From the NCBI GenBank assembly GCA_947451385.1, contig CANFYZ010000003.1, positions 35,408 through 99,407 of the forward strand: a DNA stretch of 64,000 nt. The letters run 5' to 3'. Made by a program: the position numbers and the translations under genes. The notes beneath the pieces are model-generated. The model ran no database searches and had not been told where the DNA came from. It saw only the letters and a program-made list of their open reading frames with translations. Positions within the stretch are counted from its first letter, which is position 1, and every line of letters begins with the position of its first letter. Shown here one piece after another: positions 10,411 to 19,587 of this stretch. This stretch comes from Comamonadaceae bacterium (GTDB lineage Bacteria; Pseudomonadota; Gammaproteobacteria; Burkholderiales; Burkholderiaceae_C).

Positions 10411-10476
10411 GTGATGATGCGCAAATCCATGCAGCGCTTGAAAATTTGGCTTGTCACAAACCCCCAAGGATTTCCA

Positions 10477-11625
10477 ATGGCGATTGATTTGCAAGCTTCA
10501 TGGTCGGACGAGGACATCCAAGCGTGGCGCGAAACGGTCGTGCGCTTTGTTGAAGATGAAGTCGCACCTGCAGATGCGCTGGCGAGAAAAAATGGCCACT
10601 TGGATCCCGCATTTTGGCGTCGAGCGGGCGAGCTGGGCATGCTTTGCACCGACATTCCCGAATCCATGGGCGGCATAGGCGGGGATTTCCGGCACGAAGT
10701 CGTTCTGCAGGAAGAAATGGCCCGGCGCGGCCTGCTCAGCTTGAACACAGGGGTGCACAGCATTGCGGCGCATTACTTGATGAACCATGGCACGCCAGAG
10801 CAGCAAGCGCGATTCTTGCCGCGCATGGTCAGTGGTGAGCTGGTGGGCGCGATCGCCATGACCGAGCCTGGAGCGGGTTCTGATCTGCAGTCCATTCGCA
10901 CCCGTGCGCGGCTGGACGGCGATGAATGGGTGTTGAATGGCAGCAAGACTTTCATCAGCAACGGCTTGCTGGCAGGCCTGATCATGGTGGTGGCCAAAAC
11001 AGACCCCCATGCTGGAGCCAAGGGCATCTCCATCTTCATTGTGGAAACTGCCCAAACGCCGGGATTCAGGGTCGGTCGTTTGATCGACAAAATCGGTCTT
11101 CATGGTCAAGACACCACCGAGCTCTTCTTTGAAGACATGCGTCTGCCCCGCTCGGCATTGTTGGGCGGGCAAGAGGGTCGCGGCTTTGCGCAGCTCATGG
11201 GTGATTTGCCGTATGAAAGAACCATCATCGGCGTGATCTCGGTTGCCGCCATGGAGGGGGCTTTGGCCGCCACGGTGGCCTATGCCCGCGAACGACAGGT
11301 GTTCGGTCAGTCTTTGATGGAGTTTCAAAACACCAAATTCAAATTGGCCGAAATCGCCACCTTGGTCAAAGTGGGCCGCACCTTCATTGACCATTGCATC
11401 ACGCAGGTGAACGACGGCACCTTGGATACCACCACCGCCTCCATGGCCAAGCTGTGGTGCTCGGAAACGCAAGCCCGCGTCATCGATGAGTGCCTGCAGT
11501 TGTTTGGCGGTTATGGCTACACCAACGACTACATGATCGGGCGCATGTACACCGACGCCCGCATCCAACGCATCTATGGTGGCTCCAACGAAATCATGAA
11601 AGAAGTCATCAGCCGCGCGCTGTGA
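10477..11625 (+). CDS. Acyl-CoA dehydrogenase
   Basis: 382 residues from the ATG at 10477, chosen over upstream in-frame starts because AAGGA lies 7 bases before it and MAIDLQ is where family similarity begins. FAD enzyme that makes the alpha,beta double bond in acyl-CoA: TEPGAGSDLQSIRTRA in the middle domain, the FAD/ETF-side segment LQLFGGYGYTNDYMIGRMYTDARIQRIYGGSNEIM at the end. Followed 33 bases later by an SDR gene on the same strand, and divergent from the acyl-CoA ligase, which together suggest one degradation route. Chain-length preference cannot be assigned. Confidence 0.9.
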   Translation: MAIDLQASWSDEDIQAWRETVVRFVEDEVAPADALARKNGHLDPAFWRRAGELGMLCTDIPESMGGIGGDFRHEVVLQEEMARRGLLSLNTGVHSIAAHYLMNHGTPEQQARFLPRMVSGELVGAIAMTEPGAGSDLQSIRTRARLDGDEWVLNGSKTFISNGLLAGLIMVVAKTDPHAGAKGISIFIVETAQTPGFRVGRLIDKIGLHGQDTTELFFEDMRLPRSALLGGQEGRGFAQLMGDLPYERTIIGVISVAAMEGALAATVAYARERQVFGQSLMEFQNTKFKLAEIATLVKVGRTFIDHCITQVNDGTLDTTTASMAKLWCSETQARVIDECLQLFGGYGYTNDYMIGRMYTDARIQRIYGGSNEIMKEVISRAL

Positions 11626-11658
11626 TTTTTGAACTGGCACTGACACAGGGGGTATTGC

Positions 11659-12456
11659 ATGATGTCCGATCAATTCAAAGGCAAAGTGGCCGTGGTCACT
11701 GGGGGCGCCTCCGGCATTGGCCGCGCCACGGTGGAGCGCTTGGTGACCCAGGGCTGCCAGGTCATGGTGGGCGATCTCCATGAACCGGCTGGCCAAGCCT
11801 TGGTTGAGGCTTTGGGGCCAGATCATGTGGCCTTTCGGCGCTGCGATGTGGCCAATTTCGAAGATGTGCAAGCGCTGATGCAAGCAGCCGTGTCGGCCTT
11901 TGGTGGGCTGGATATTTTGGTGAACAACGCGGGCATGGGCTCAGAAATTTGTACCAGTGTGGACCTGTCTCCCGAGACCTGGCGCCGAGTCATCGCGGTG
12001 GACTTGGATTCTGTGTTCTTCGGCTGCAAAGCCGCCATCCCGTTCATGCGCCAACGCCATGGTGGCGCGGTGGTCAATATCGCTTCGATTTCAGGGCTGG
12101 GCGGGGACTACGGCTTCAATGCCTACAACGCAGCCAAGGGTGCGGTGGTCAACTACACACGCAGCTTGGCGATGGATCACGCTGTCGACCACATCCGTGT
12201 CAACGCGGTTTGCCCGGGATTGGTGGCGACGCGCCTGACGGCCTTCATGGAGAAAAAGGGCATTCTCCCGGAGTTAACCAAGACCATCCCCATGAAACGC
12301 ATGGGCCGTGCCGAGGAGATCGCAAAGGTGGTGGTGTTCTTGGCTTCCGACGATGCCAGTTACATGACCGGCAGCATCGTGGTGGCTGATGGCGGGCAGA
12401 CCGCGAGTACCGGGAACACCGACTTGGGTGCACTCATGGCCCGTGTGGGGCAGTGA
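11659..12456 (+). CDS. Short-chain dehydrogenase/reductase
   Basis: 265 residues, classical SDR: cofactor motif TGGASGIGRA at about residue 14, NNAG near 90, catalytic Ser in IASISG, YNAAK as the YxxxK catalytic pair, and MTGSIVVADGG at the C-terminus. An acidic residue after the second strand (GDLHEP) suggests NAD rather than NADP. In this setting it probably oxidises a 3-hydroxyacyl-CoA or a related alcohol formed by the hydratase. Two ATGs (11659, 11662) follow a GGGGG ribosome-binding stretch. It converges on the LuxR-type regulator with a 15-base gap. Confidence 0.88.
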   Translation: MMSDQFKGKVAVVTGGASGIGRATVERLVTQGCQVMVGDLHEPAGQALVEALGPDHVAFRRCDVANFEDVQALMQAAVSAFGGLDILVNNAGMGSEICTSVDLSPETWRRVIAVDLDSVFFGCKAAIPFMRQRHGGAVVNIASISGLGGDYGFNAYNAAKGAVVNYTRSLAMDHAVDHIRVNAVCPGLVATRLTAFMEKKGILPELTKTIPMKRMGRAEEIAKVVVFLASDDASYMTGSIVVADGGQTASTGNTDLGALMARVGQ

Positions 12457-12471
12457 GTCGCGGAGCGCCAT

Positions 12472-15105
12472 TCACTTTAAAAGCCCCCACTGCCGGGCTT
12501 TGGCCACAGCTTGCATGCGGCTGTTCACATCCAACTTGGCATTGATGTTCCGCAAATGGGTGCGGATGGTGCTTTCCGACACATTCAATTCGGCCGACAG
12601 GGCTTGGTTGGAATAACCCTCGGCCAAGAACTTCAATATTTCAGATTCTTTCTGCGTCAACTGCGCCGCCTGCGGCGTGTCTAAGACCGCCGACGCCAAG
12701 CCGGAAGACGCCTGCGTGGCTGAAGCCTCCATGCGCAGCAGCTCGGTCAGGTAGTCCAAATCGGCTGTGTTGGCATGCTGGTTGCGCTCACGCAAGTGCA
12801 ATTTTCGAACCAATTCCATCACCCGGGGTCCCTCATCCAGGACCCGGCTGGTCATGCCTTGTTCGGCAGTGAATTTCAAGGTGGCATGCAGCTGCGCAAG
12901 TGCTGCAGATTCTTGCTTGTTGCGCGACAGTGCAGCGGCGCGCAACAACTCCAAGGTCACGCCGCGCAAAGGCCAGCGAATGGCCCTTGCATCCGCCAAT
13001 GTCGCATCGATGTCGCGCAAGGCCTGCTGGGCATCGCCACAATGCAAAGTCCAGCGCAGACTGGCTATGTGTGGGTCCAGCGCGCTGTGCGCCAAGCGGC
13101 GCAAGGGCCGGTCATGGGTCCAGACCCCGGGCAGATCGGCGCGCAACATCGACAACTTGGCGTCATCTCCTTGGCCTGCCAGCAACTGCGTGCGCGACCT
13201 TTCCAGCCATGCGCTGGCCATCAGCCTGGGCAGTTGCCGTGTGGCACCGATGTGCTCCAGCTCGGCCAAGTATTGAATCGCCTCGTCCAATTCACCCGCT
13301 GCTCGTGCCATGCGCGAAAGGCAGACCCAGGCCAAGATCAAATGATCGTGTGAGCCCACCGCCTGCGCCACCGGCACATAAGCACTGAGCAATCGTTTCG
13401 CTTGGGTCCATTGCCCGGCTTCGTAACACGCCACGCCGTACAACACACCCGCCCAGGCATTGCCGTTGGTGATGTCCATCGCGCCTGATTTCGAATGGTT
13501 GGCACCGACGGCAATGAGCAGCCTGGCCATCGCCTGTTTCAGGCGACCGTCTTGCATGTCTTGTTCGCTCTCGGCGGACTCAATGAACATGCGCATGAAA
13601 GCCGCATCGCCTTGTCGTTCACGGGCGGCATGCAGCAATCGATTGGCTGCTGCGCGGTTGCCGTCCTGGACAAAGAAAATGGCCATGGAGACGCTCAATA
13701 CATTGTCAGCATAAGGCTCGCTGGTGGGTATTTGAGACAAGGCTTGCAAGCCAATGACACCCGCTTCGTGGGGCTTGTCCATCATGAACAGCCAAGAACA
13801 TCGCAGTGCAGCGTAGTGAACCTGTGCGCCCCTGTCCCCGGCAGGCCAATAGGCTGAAAACTGTTGCGCCTGCTGCATGGATTGAACAGCCCCTTGGGTG
13901 AAGGTTGCAACCCACAAACTTGTGGTGAGTAAGACCGTGTGTTCTTGCAAAACATGCACAGGAAACGAACTGAACCAGCGGGCCAATAACTTGATGCGCC
14001 CATCCACGAGAAGTTGCATCGCATGGTTGGCCAACAGCCTGGCCGCATACGGAAAGTCGCCTCCCGCAATGATGTGGTCGATCGCGGGAACAATCTGCCC
14101 TTGACTTTCGTACCAACTGGCCGCGGCCAGGTGTAAACGCAAAAAATCTTCTGGCCGTTTGCGTTTCAGGCGTGATCGCAAAATATCGGCAAACAAGGGG
14201 TGATAGCGCCAGCGCTCAACATGGCCTGGCAATTCGGAAACAAACAGGTTGTTCTGGATCAAACGGTCCAGCAGATAGGCGGCATTGAGCTCTGGCACCA
14301 GGACTTGGCAGATCGCCGGGTCAAGTTGATGCAGCACCGACGTGGCGAGCAAAAATTCGTGTATTTCTTCCGGTTGATGGCTCAGCACCACTTCCGATAG
14401 ATATTCCTCCACAGGTTTGAGCGTGGAAGAGATTTGATGAATCAAACCTTTGGATCCAAGGTATGTGTGACCCAATGCCATGCCAGCCAAAGCGACGGCA
14501 GCGGGCCAACCGAATGTTTTTTCATGGAGCAAAAGCAAGTTCGCTGCGGACAATTGCTCTGTGCCTATGGCGCTTTGTAGCAACTGTGCCGATTGGTCTT
14601 GAGAAAACTGAAGGTCGTTCTCATTGAATTCCACGACCTGTTCTTGGAGCTTTAATTTCGCCAAGCTCATAGGGGGTTTGCGTCGAGAACCGATCACCAC
14701 GCGACTGCCCAACGGGAGTTGGCTCAACAGTTGCATGGTGATCTCAGGCAGTGGGCCGCCATCCACCGTCTCAAAGTCATCTAAAAATATGGCCAAAGGG
14801 CGGTTGACCGGAACGTTCAGGCCAAAGGCGGCGACAGGTTCGGTTTCACTGGTGCTGCTGAAAACTTCGCGTAAAAATCTGAACAAGCGTTGCGGATCAT
14901 TGTCCTGCTTGTCCATTGACCACCAAGCGGTGGGCATGCCCTGCGCCGTAAAAGCTTCGCGCAGTTGTTGCATGGCACTTGTTTTGCCAAAGCCTGCGGG
15001 CGCAATGAACAAAATCAGCGGGGCTGTTTTCGCCAAGACAAGCTCAACTAAATTGTCACGACGGATGTTGCCGTGCAATGAGTTAGTGGAGCCTTTCACA
15101 CGCAT
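12472..15105 (-). CDS. MalT/LAL-type ATP-dependent LuxR-family transcriptional activator
   Basis: 877 residues. Walker A APAGFGKTS at residues 35-43 and a Walker B-like stretch LAIFLDDFETVDGG mark the STAND/MalT NTPase; a long helical-repeat middle (TPR-like) follows, and the last 65 residues are a LuxR helix-turn-helix (LTQKESEILKFLAEGYSNQALSAELNVSESTIRTHL in two parts). Such large activators sense an inducer through the NTPase/TPR part and switch on nearby catabolic operons. GGGAC precedes the ATG. It sits between the acyl-CoA block and cluster A, so either may be its target. The 185 bases upstream, which separate it from the CoA-transferase end, hold its promoter; I see no clear core elements there. 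Confidence 0.88.
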   Translation of the reverse strand: MRVKGSTNSLHGNIRRDNLVELVLAKTAPLILFIAPAGFGKTSAMQQLREAFTAQGMPTAWWSMDKQDNDPQRLFRFLREVFSSTSETEPVAAFGLNVPVNRPLAIFLDDFETVDGGPLPEITMQLLSQLPLGSRVVIGSRRKPPMSLAKLKLQEQVVEFNENDLQFSQDQSAQLLQSAIGTEQLSAANLLLLHEKTFGWPAAVALAGMALGHTYLGSKGLIHQISSTLKPVEEYLSEVVLSHQPEEIHEFLLATSVLHQLDPAICQVLVPELNAAYLLDRLIQNNLFVSELPGHVERWRYHPLFADILRSRLKRKRPEDFLRLHLAAASWYESQGQIVPAIDHIIAGGDFPYAARLLANHAMQLLVDGRIKLLARWFSSFPVHVLQEHTVLLTTSLWVATFTQGAVQSMQQAQQFSAYWPAGDRGAQVHYAALRCSWLFMMDKPHEAGVIGLQALSQIPTSEPYADNVLSVSMAIFFVQDGNRAAANRLLHAARERQGDAAFMRMFIESAESEQDMQDGRLKQAMARLLIAVGANHSKSGAMDITNGNAWAGVLYGVACYEAGQWTQAKRLLSAYVPVAQAVGSHDHLILAWVCLSRMARAAGELDEAIQYLAELEHIGATRQLPRLMASAWLERSRTQLLAGQGDDAKLSMLRADLPGVWTHDRPLRRLAHSALDPHIASLRWTLHCGDAQQALRDIDATLADARAIRWPLRGVTLELLRAAALSRNKQESAALAQLHATLKFTAEQGMTSRVLDEGPRVMELVRKLHLRERNQHANTADLDYLTELLRMEASATQASSGLASAVLDTPQAAQLTQKESEILKFLAEGYSNQALSAELNVSESTIRTHLRNINAKLDVNSRMQAVAKARQWGLLK

Positions 15106-15290
15106 CTTGTCCCTTTTTCAAAGTTCATGGACCTCATTTTTTTCTCATGATCCCGCAATCAAGGACATTATCAATTCAAACTGAGGCGGGCCAGTGCACG
15201 ATCGCGACCCGCCCGCTCAGTGAGATTGAACCCCACGCTGGCTCATGAAGGGACTTGAATCGCGTCGGTGCGAATGGCGCTGGCGCAGCC

Positions 15291-16871
15291 TCAAGCCGTG
15301 AAATGCGCCGCGTCCATGACGTGCAAGTCTTTGGCGATGCGTGGCGCAAAGTCCATCTGATCGAGTACGTCGCGCTGCAGGTCGATGCCGGGCGCGATTT
15401 CAAAGACTTCGATGCCCTCGGGCGTGAGCCTGAAACTCGCGCGCTCGGTCAGGTACAGCACTTCTTGCCCGCGCACTAGGCCTTGCGGGCCGGAGAAGGT
15501 GATCTGGTCTACGCGCTGCACCAGTTTTTTCACGCCGCCTTGCTGCAGCACGCGCATCTGTCCGTCACCGGTGAGCAGCTTCACGCCCTTGGCTGCGAGC
15601 GTGCCGCAGAACACCACTTTTTTCGCGTTCTGAGCGATGTCGATGAAGCCGCCAGGCCCCACCGTCACGCCGCCCAGGCGTGAGACGTTGACCGAGCCTT
15701 GCGCGTCAAATTCGCCAAAACCCAGAAAGGCGATGTCCAGACCGCCGCCGCCGTAAAAGTCGAACTGCGTGGCCGCGTCCAACATGGCGGTGGCGTTGCG
15801 GGCGTAGCCAAACAGCACGCCGTCCATCAGCGTGCCGCCATAGGTGCCGTGTTCAATGGTTTGGTAAATGCGGTGGTGTTCGTTGCGCGCGGCGATCAGT
15901 TTGGCGACCGCGTCGGGTACGCCCACGCCATAGTTGATGATGGGCCGTGCCTTGGCTGTGTTGAAAATCTCCACATAGGCGCGGCGTGCCACAGCCTGGC
16001 GTTCGCTGAAGGCTTCTTGTGATGCAGCCACCTCGCGTGCGTGGTCTTCGGCCTCGCTGTGTTGACGGGCCGCGCCAGTCAGCTCACCGCTGAAGGCTGG
16101 ATCGAACGGGATGTCGTAACTGGTTTGCTGCGCGGCATCGACCACGATGGCATCGACCCAGGCCGCCGGAATGCGCACCTCGCGGGCCTTGAGCGCGCCT
16201 TCAGCCAGGCGCTCTTTGACCTGCACGATGACTTTGCCGCCGCTGTTCTTCGCGGCCAGGGCCAGCGATTGCGCGTCCAGGTTGGCGGCTTCGTGCTCGA
16301 AGCTGATGTTGCCGTCTTCGTCCGCAGCGCTGGCCCGCACGATGGCCACGTGGATGGGGAAGGGCTTGTAGCGCAGCCATTCGCGGCCATCGATGGTGAT
16401 GACTTCGGCCAGGTCGTCTTTGGCGGCATCGTTCATGCGGCCACCGCCAAAGCGCGGGTCGCACACCGTGCCCAGGCCCACATGGCTGATGAGTCCGGGT
16501 CGCCCCGCGCCGATCTCGCGCATCAGCTGGCTGCTGACACCGCCGGGCAGGATGTAGGCCTCGATCTTGTTGGCCAACGCCAGTTGCTGCAAGGCGGGCG
16601 ACCAGACCCAATGCCCGCCGATCACCCGCTGCACCATGCCTTCGTGGGCAAAACAGTTCACGCCTTTGGTTTTTTTATCGCCAATGCCCAGGGCGTGCAT
16701 CAGCGTCAGTTGGCGCGGATGCTGGGTTTGAAGAAAGCGTGCTTGCACCGCCTCGAACAGGTGCGTGGCTTCCATCAGGCCGCCGCCGCCGCCCATCAGG
16801 CCCACGGTGTGGCCGTCTTGGATCAGTTGCGCCGCCTCGGCCGCCGTCATGAATTTGGATGGCATGCGCAC
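15291..16871 (-). CDS. Fused acetate/propionate-type CoA-transferase
   Basis: 526 residues covering both halves of a family I CoA-transferase in one chain, as in propionate CoA-transferase/YdiF. The N-terminal half has VGLMGGGGGLMEATHL and GLGTVCDPRFGGGRMN; the C-terminal half has IEHGTYGG, where the Glu is in the place of the catalytic Glu that forms the enzyme-CoA thioester. It moves CoA between carboxylic acids, so it would activate the pathway substrate of cluster A without ATP. It is the last gene of the seven-gene minus-strand run, separated from the acyl-CoA dehydrogenase stop-to-start by 1 base. The exact acids are unknown. Confidence 0.87.
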   Translation of the reverse strand: MRMPSKFMTAAEAAQLIQDGHTVGLMGGGGGLMEATHLFEAVQARFLQTQHPRQLTLMHALGIGDKKTKGVNCFAHEGMVQRVIGGHWVWSPALQQLALANKIEAYILPGGVSSQLMREIGAGRPGLISHVGLGTVCDPRFGGGRMNDAAKDDLAEVITIDGREWLRYKPFPIHVAIVRASAADEDGNISFEHEAANLDAQSLALAAKNSGGKVIVQVKERLAEGALKAREVRIPAAWVDAIVVDAAQQTSYDIPFDPAFSGELTGAARQHSEAEDHAREVAASQEAFSERQAVARRAYVEIFNTAKARPIINYGVGVPDAVAKLIAARNEHHRIYQTIEHGTYGGTLMDGVLFGYARNATAMLDAATQFDFYGGGGLDIAFLGFGEFDAQGSVNVSRLGGVTVGPGGFIDIAQNAKKVVFCGTLAAKGVKLLTGDGQMRVLQQGGVKKLVQRVDQITFSGPQGLVRGQEVLYLTERASFRLTPEGIEVFEIAPGIDLQRDVLDQMDFAPRIAKDLHVMDAAHFTA

Positions 16872-16872
16872 C

Positions 16873-18033
16873 TCAGCGATTCACATCAAACAAAGCCGCA
16901 ACTTTTTTCAAGGTGCTCTTGGCGATCACGCCACGGTGAATTTCGCTGGTGCCGTCATAGATGCGGTAAATGCGCGCATCTCGGTAATAGCGCTCGATCG
17001 ACAATTCTTTGCAAAAACCCATACCGCCAAACACCTGCACCGCGCGGTCCACCACGCGGCCCAACATTTCAGCGGCATGCACTTTCACCATCGCGATCTG
17101 TTCGCGCGCGTCCAGGCCTTGGTCCAGCATCCAAGCGGCGTGGTAGACCATCCAGCGCGCGGCGTTGATCTCGATCACGCTGTCGGCGATCATTTGCTGC
17201 ACCATCTGGAAGTCGCCGATTTTGGTGTTGAACTGTTTGCGCTCGTTGGCCCAGTTCACCATCATTTCGCAGACATGGCTGGCCTTGCCCACCGCGCGCG
17301 CGCCCACCTGGGCCAGACGCACCACATTCAGCGCGCCCATGGCCAGTTTGAAGCCCTGGCCGACTTCGCCGAGCAGGGCCGCGTCTTCGAGTTGCACATT
17401 GTCAAAGAACAGTTCCAGGTGCGGCGTGCCGCGCAGGCCCATCATTTTTTGGTCCTTGCCGAGGGTGAAACCGGCCAGCCCTTTGTCGACCATGAACATG
17501 CTGATTTCTTTCTCGCCCGTTTTGGCCGACACCAAAAAGAAATCGCTCCACTCGCCGTCGCTGATGAAATGCTTGCCGCCGTTCAGCACCCAGCCCTTGT
17601 CGTTCTTCACGGCGTGGGTTTTGATGCCGGCCGCGTCCGAGCCCGCACCGGGCTCGGTGATGGTGATGGCGCAGGTGCGCGTGCCTTCGACCGAGGGCTT
17701 GAGCCAACGGTCAATTTGTGCGCCCTTGCAGTGCAGCAGCGGCTCGTACACATTGCCAAAGGCGCGGCGGATGATGATGTCGCTGGTGTGGCCGAACTGT
17801 TCTTCGCACAGAATGCGGTCCAGGTTGGACAGGCCGCCGCCACCGAGTTCTGCCGGCATGTTCATGCCGTACAAACCCAGGGCCTTGGCTTTGGCGTGCA
17901 AGGCCTGGGCTTTGGCGTTGTCAAACACGCCGGTGTGTTCGATTTCGTCTTCCAGCGGTTGGCATTCTTCGGCGATGAAACGGCGCACCGTGTCGATCAG
18001 CATTCTTTGTTCGTCGTTCAGTGCAAAGTCCAT
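16873..18033 (-). CDS. Acyl-CoA dehydrogenase of cluster A
   Basis: 386 residues, normal length. ITEPGAGSDAAGIKTHA in the middle domain, VFGGMGFCKELSIERYYRDARIYRIYDGTSEIHR split over the C-terminal domain; the Glu of YDGTSEIHR lies where the catalytic base of short/medium-chain acyl-CoA dehydrogenases is expected. It forms an enoyl-CoA and passes electrons to ETF. Tight packing with the CoA-transferase (1 base) and the upstream TIM-barrel gene (9 bases) makes co-expression very likely. Together with the CoA-transferase it implies that the cluster A substrate or an intermediate is degraded as a CoA ester. Confidence 0.92.
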   Translation of the reverse strand: MDFALNDEQRMLIDTVRRFIAEECQPLEDEIEHTGVFDNAKAQALHAKAKALGLYGMNMPAELGGGGLSNLDRILCEEQFGHTSDIIIRRAFGNVYEPLLHCKGAQIDRWLKPSVEGTRTCAITITEPGAGSDAAGIKTHAVKNDKGWVLNGGKHFISDGEWSDFFLVSAKTGEKEISMFMVDKGLAGFTLGKDQKMMGLRGTPHLELFFDNVQLEDAALLGEVGQGFKLAMGALNVVRLAQVGARAVGKASHVCEMMVNWANERKQFNTKIGDFQMVQQMIADSVIEINAARWMVYHAAWMLDQGLDAREQIAMVKVHAAEMLGRVVDRAVQVFGGMGFCKELSIERYYRDARIYRIYDGTSEIHRGVIAKSTLKKVAALFDVNR

Positions 18034-18042
18034 GGTGTGCTC

Positions 18043-18849
18043 TCAGTCGGTAAAAGGTCGGCTGGCCGCCAGGCATTCGGCGGCCCATTCGGTGGGCGGG
18101 GTGTGGGCTTCACGCGCAAAATTCACCACCTCGACGCTGACCGGCAAGTCGGCAGGCAAGGCAGCAAACAGGCCGCGCACATCGATGCTGCCGTCACCCG
18201 GCAACAAGCGCTCGCAGCGCGCGGTGTGGATCATTTGCGCGGAGCTGAAATGCAAGCCCGCCTCGGCGTCGCAGATTTGCGCGTAATGCAAAAGCTGGCG
18301 GGGGATGGCGCGGATATCGTCCAGCGTGGTGGTGGAGCGGCCAAAGTGCAGCGCATCGACCAAGATGCCTGCATTGCTGGGCATGCCCGCGCCTTGCACG
18401 ATGCGCAGCGCGGCTTGGGCGTCTTTCACTTCGGTCCAGGGCATGAACTCCAGGTCGGCCGTCATGCCATAGGGCTGCATCACCTCGCACAGGCGGGCGT
18501 AGTTGGCCGTCAGTCGTGCTTCATCGGGGTCATCGCCCGCAACCAAGATGGCCTTGGCTTGGAGCTGTGCGCCCACGTCATACAGCGCGTCCCAGGTGTG
18601 CGGGTCGAAGTCGGCGTTGATGCGGATGATTTCTAAATCGAAGACACCCACACCGGTGTCACGCTGTGCGGCCAGCGTCTCGCGCAGCGCTTGAGGCTGG
18701 TCCAGCAGATGTTGCTGCGGCGCGCCCGGCGCGTTGGGCCACAGCCGCAGGCCCACGAACGGGTAGCCCGTTTGCGCCGCGATGCGAAGCGTCTCGACCG
18801 GAGTGCAGCGGTGCGAGCTCAGGTAGGCGAGGGAATATAGGCGGGTCAT
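18043..18849 (-). CDS. Xylose isomerase-like TIM-barrel protein, dehydroshikimate dehydratase-like
   Basis: 268 residues of the AP-endonuclease-2/sugar isomerase fold. Four likely metal ligands are placed as in that fold: Glu134 (DLEFMPW), Asp165 (LVDALHF), Gln191 (AQICDAE) and Glu240 (SVEVVNF). The same Glu-Asp-Gln-Glu set is seen in the protein at 37745-38632 and in bacterial 3-dehydroshikimate dehydratases, so dehydration or isomerisation of a cyclic polyol acid is possible; sugar epimerases share the fold, so the function stays open. Nine bases before the acyl-CoA dehydrogenase, in the cluster A operon. Confidence 0.75.
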   Translation of the reverse strand: MTRLYSLAYLSSHRCTPVETLRIAAQTGYPFVGLRLWPNAPGAPQQHLLDQPQALRETLAAQRDTGVGVFDLEIIRINADFDPHTWDALYDVGAQLQAKAILVAGDDPDEARLTANYARLCEVMQPYGMTADLEFMPWTEVKDAQAALRIVQGAGMPSNAGILVDALHFGRSTTTLDDIRAIPRQLLHYAQICDAEAGLHFSSAQMIHTARCERLLPGDGSIDVRGLFAALPADLPVSVEVVNFAREAHTPPTEWAAECLAASRPFTD

Positions 18850-18860
18850 TCTTGTCCTCC

Positions 18861-18936
18861 GCCGGGCCGCCCCAAGGAGGGCAAGGCCCCCTCGGGGGGC
18901 AGTGAGTACACGCAGTGACGAACGTGGGGGCTCATT
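18861..18936. repeat. GC-rich intergenic repeat element (Comamonadaceae type)
   Basis: The 87-base gap between the NIPSNAP gene and the TIM-barrel gene is filled with a GC-rich element: a CCGGGCCGCCCCAAGGAGGG start, a strong hairpin GCCCCC-TCG-GGGGGC at 18886-18900, and a tail CACGCAGTGACGAACGTGGG. From memory this matches a short element scattered between genes in Comamonadaceae genomes. Only one copy is present in this window, so repetition cannot be shown here. It lies inside an operon and may affect mRNA stability or act as a weak attenuator. Confidence 0.5.
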
Positions 18937-19575
18937 TCACTTCAGAGGTGATACAGCGGTGGGCAGGGCGATGGTCGAGACCATGTTCGTGGTCAGGTAG
19001 GCCGGGCCGCCTTTGGGCGGCCAGATGCCTTGGGCCACGGCTTCGGCGCGGATCTGGCTGCGTGCGTTCAGGCTGTCGTAGGCCCAGATGTTGTTGAAAC
19101 GCAGCGGACCGTCGAGTGCGACCATGGCCACCACGCAAGGCGAGAGCTTCTCGCGTGCGGGCACCGCCTCTGCCCACAAGTCGATGGTGGGCTGCACGCC
19201 CCCGGGTTGGATGCCATAGGTGCGGATTTCATACACCGGGCCGTGGATGCCGGACTCGCTGCTCGGGCGCAACGGTTTCATCCAGTCAAAACCTTGGTAA
19301 CTGTGCTGCTCCAGGCTCTGAAAGATCGCACCACAGCCGAAGGGGTTGGCGTGTTTTTGTGTGCGATCGCGTTCGCTGCGCAGCGCCTCCAGCGTGGCAA
19401 AACCACGCAGCACGAGCATCTGGTTCAGCTGGCCGATGTCGGTGAACCAGCAGCCCAGCAACTCGCCTTGGGCATCCGGGTGGGTGCTGTAGGCCTGAAT
19501 CTGGGTGGCCGCTTGCGCAGCGGTGCCGAAGGGCAGGGTCAGGGTGGCGAGTTCGTAATACATGGTGTTCTGCAT
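18937..19575 (-). CDS. NIPSNAP family protein
   Basis: 212 residues from the ATG at 19575 (GGGA directly upstream); starts at 19581 and 19566 are also possible. Two ferredoxin-like halves typical of NIPSNAP proteins: MYYELATLTLPFG at the start of the first and VYEIRTYGIQPGG at the start of the second. Bacterial NIPSNAPs occur in catabolic operons as small dimeric alpha/beta-barrel proteins of unproved activity. It lies 12 bases after the flavoprotein gene, so it is part of the cluster A operon; no catalytic residue can be proposed. Confidence 0.75.
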   Translation of the reverse strand: MQNTMYYELATLTLPFGTAAQAATQIQAYSTHPDAQGELLGCWFTDIGQLNQMLVLRGFATLEALRSERDRTQKHANPFGCGAIFQSLEQHSYQGFDWMKPLRPSSESGIHGPVYEIRTYGIQPGGVQPTIDLWAEAVPAREKLSPCVVAMVALDGPLRFNNIWAYDSLNARSQIRAEAVAQGIWPPKGGPAYLTTNMVSTIALPTAVSPLK

Positions 19576-19587
19576 TCCCAAAAAAGA

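Noticed and set aside
16765..18636. 623-codon open frame on the plus strand opposite the acyl-CoA dehydrogenase and TIM-barrel genes
   Set aside because: His/Gln/Val-rich antisense translation without motifs, overlapping well-supported genes.
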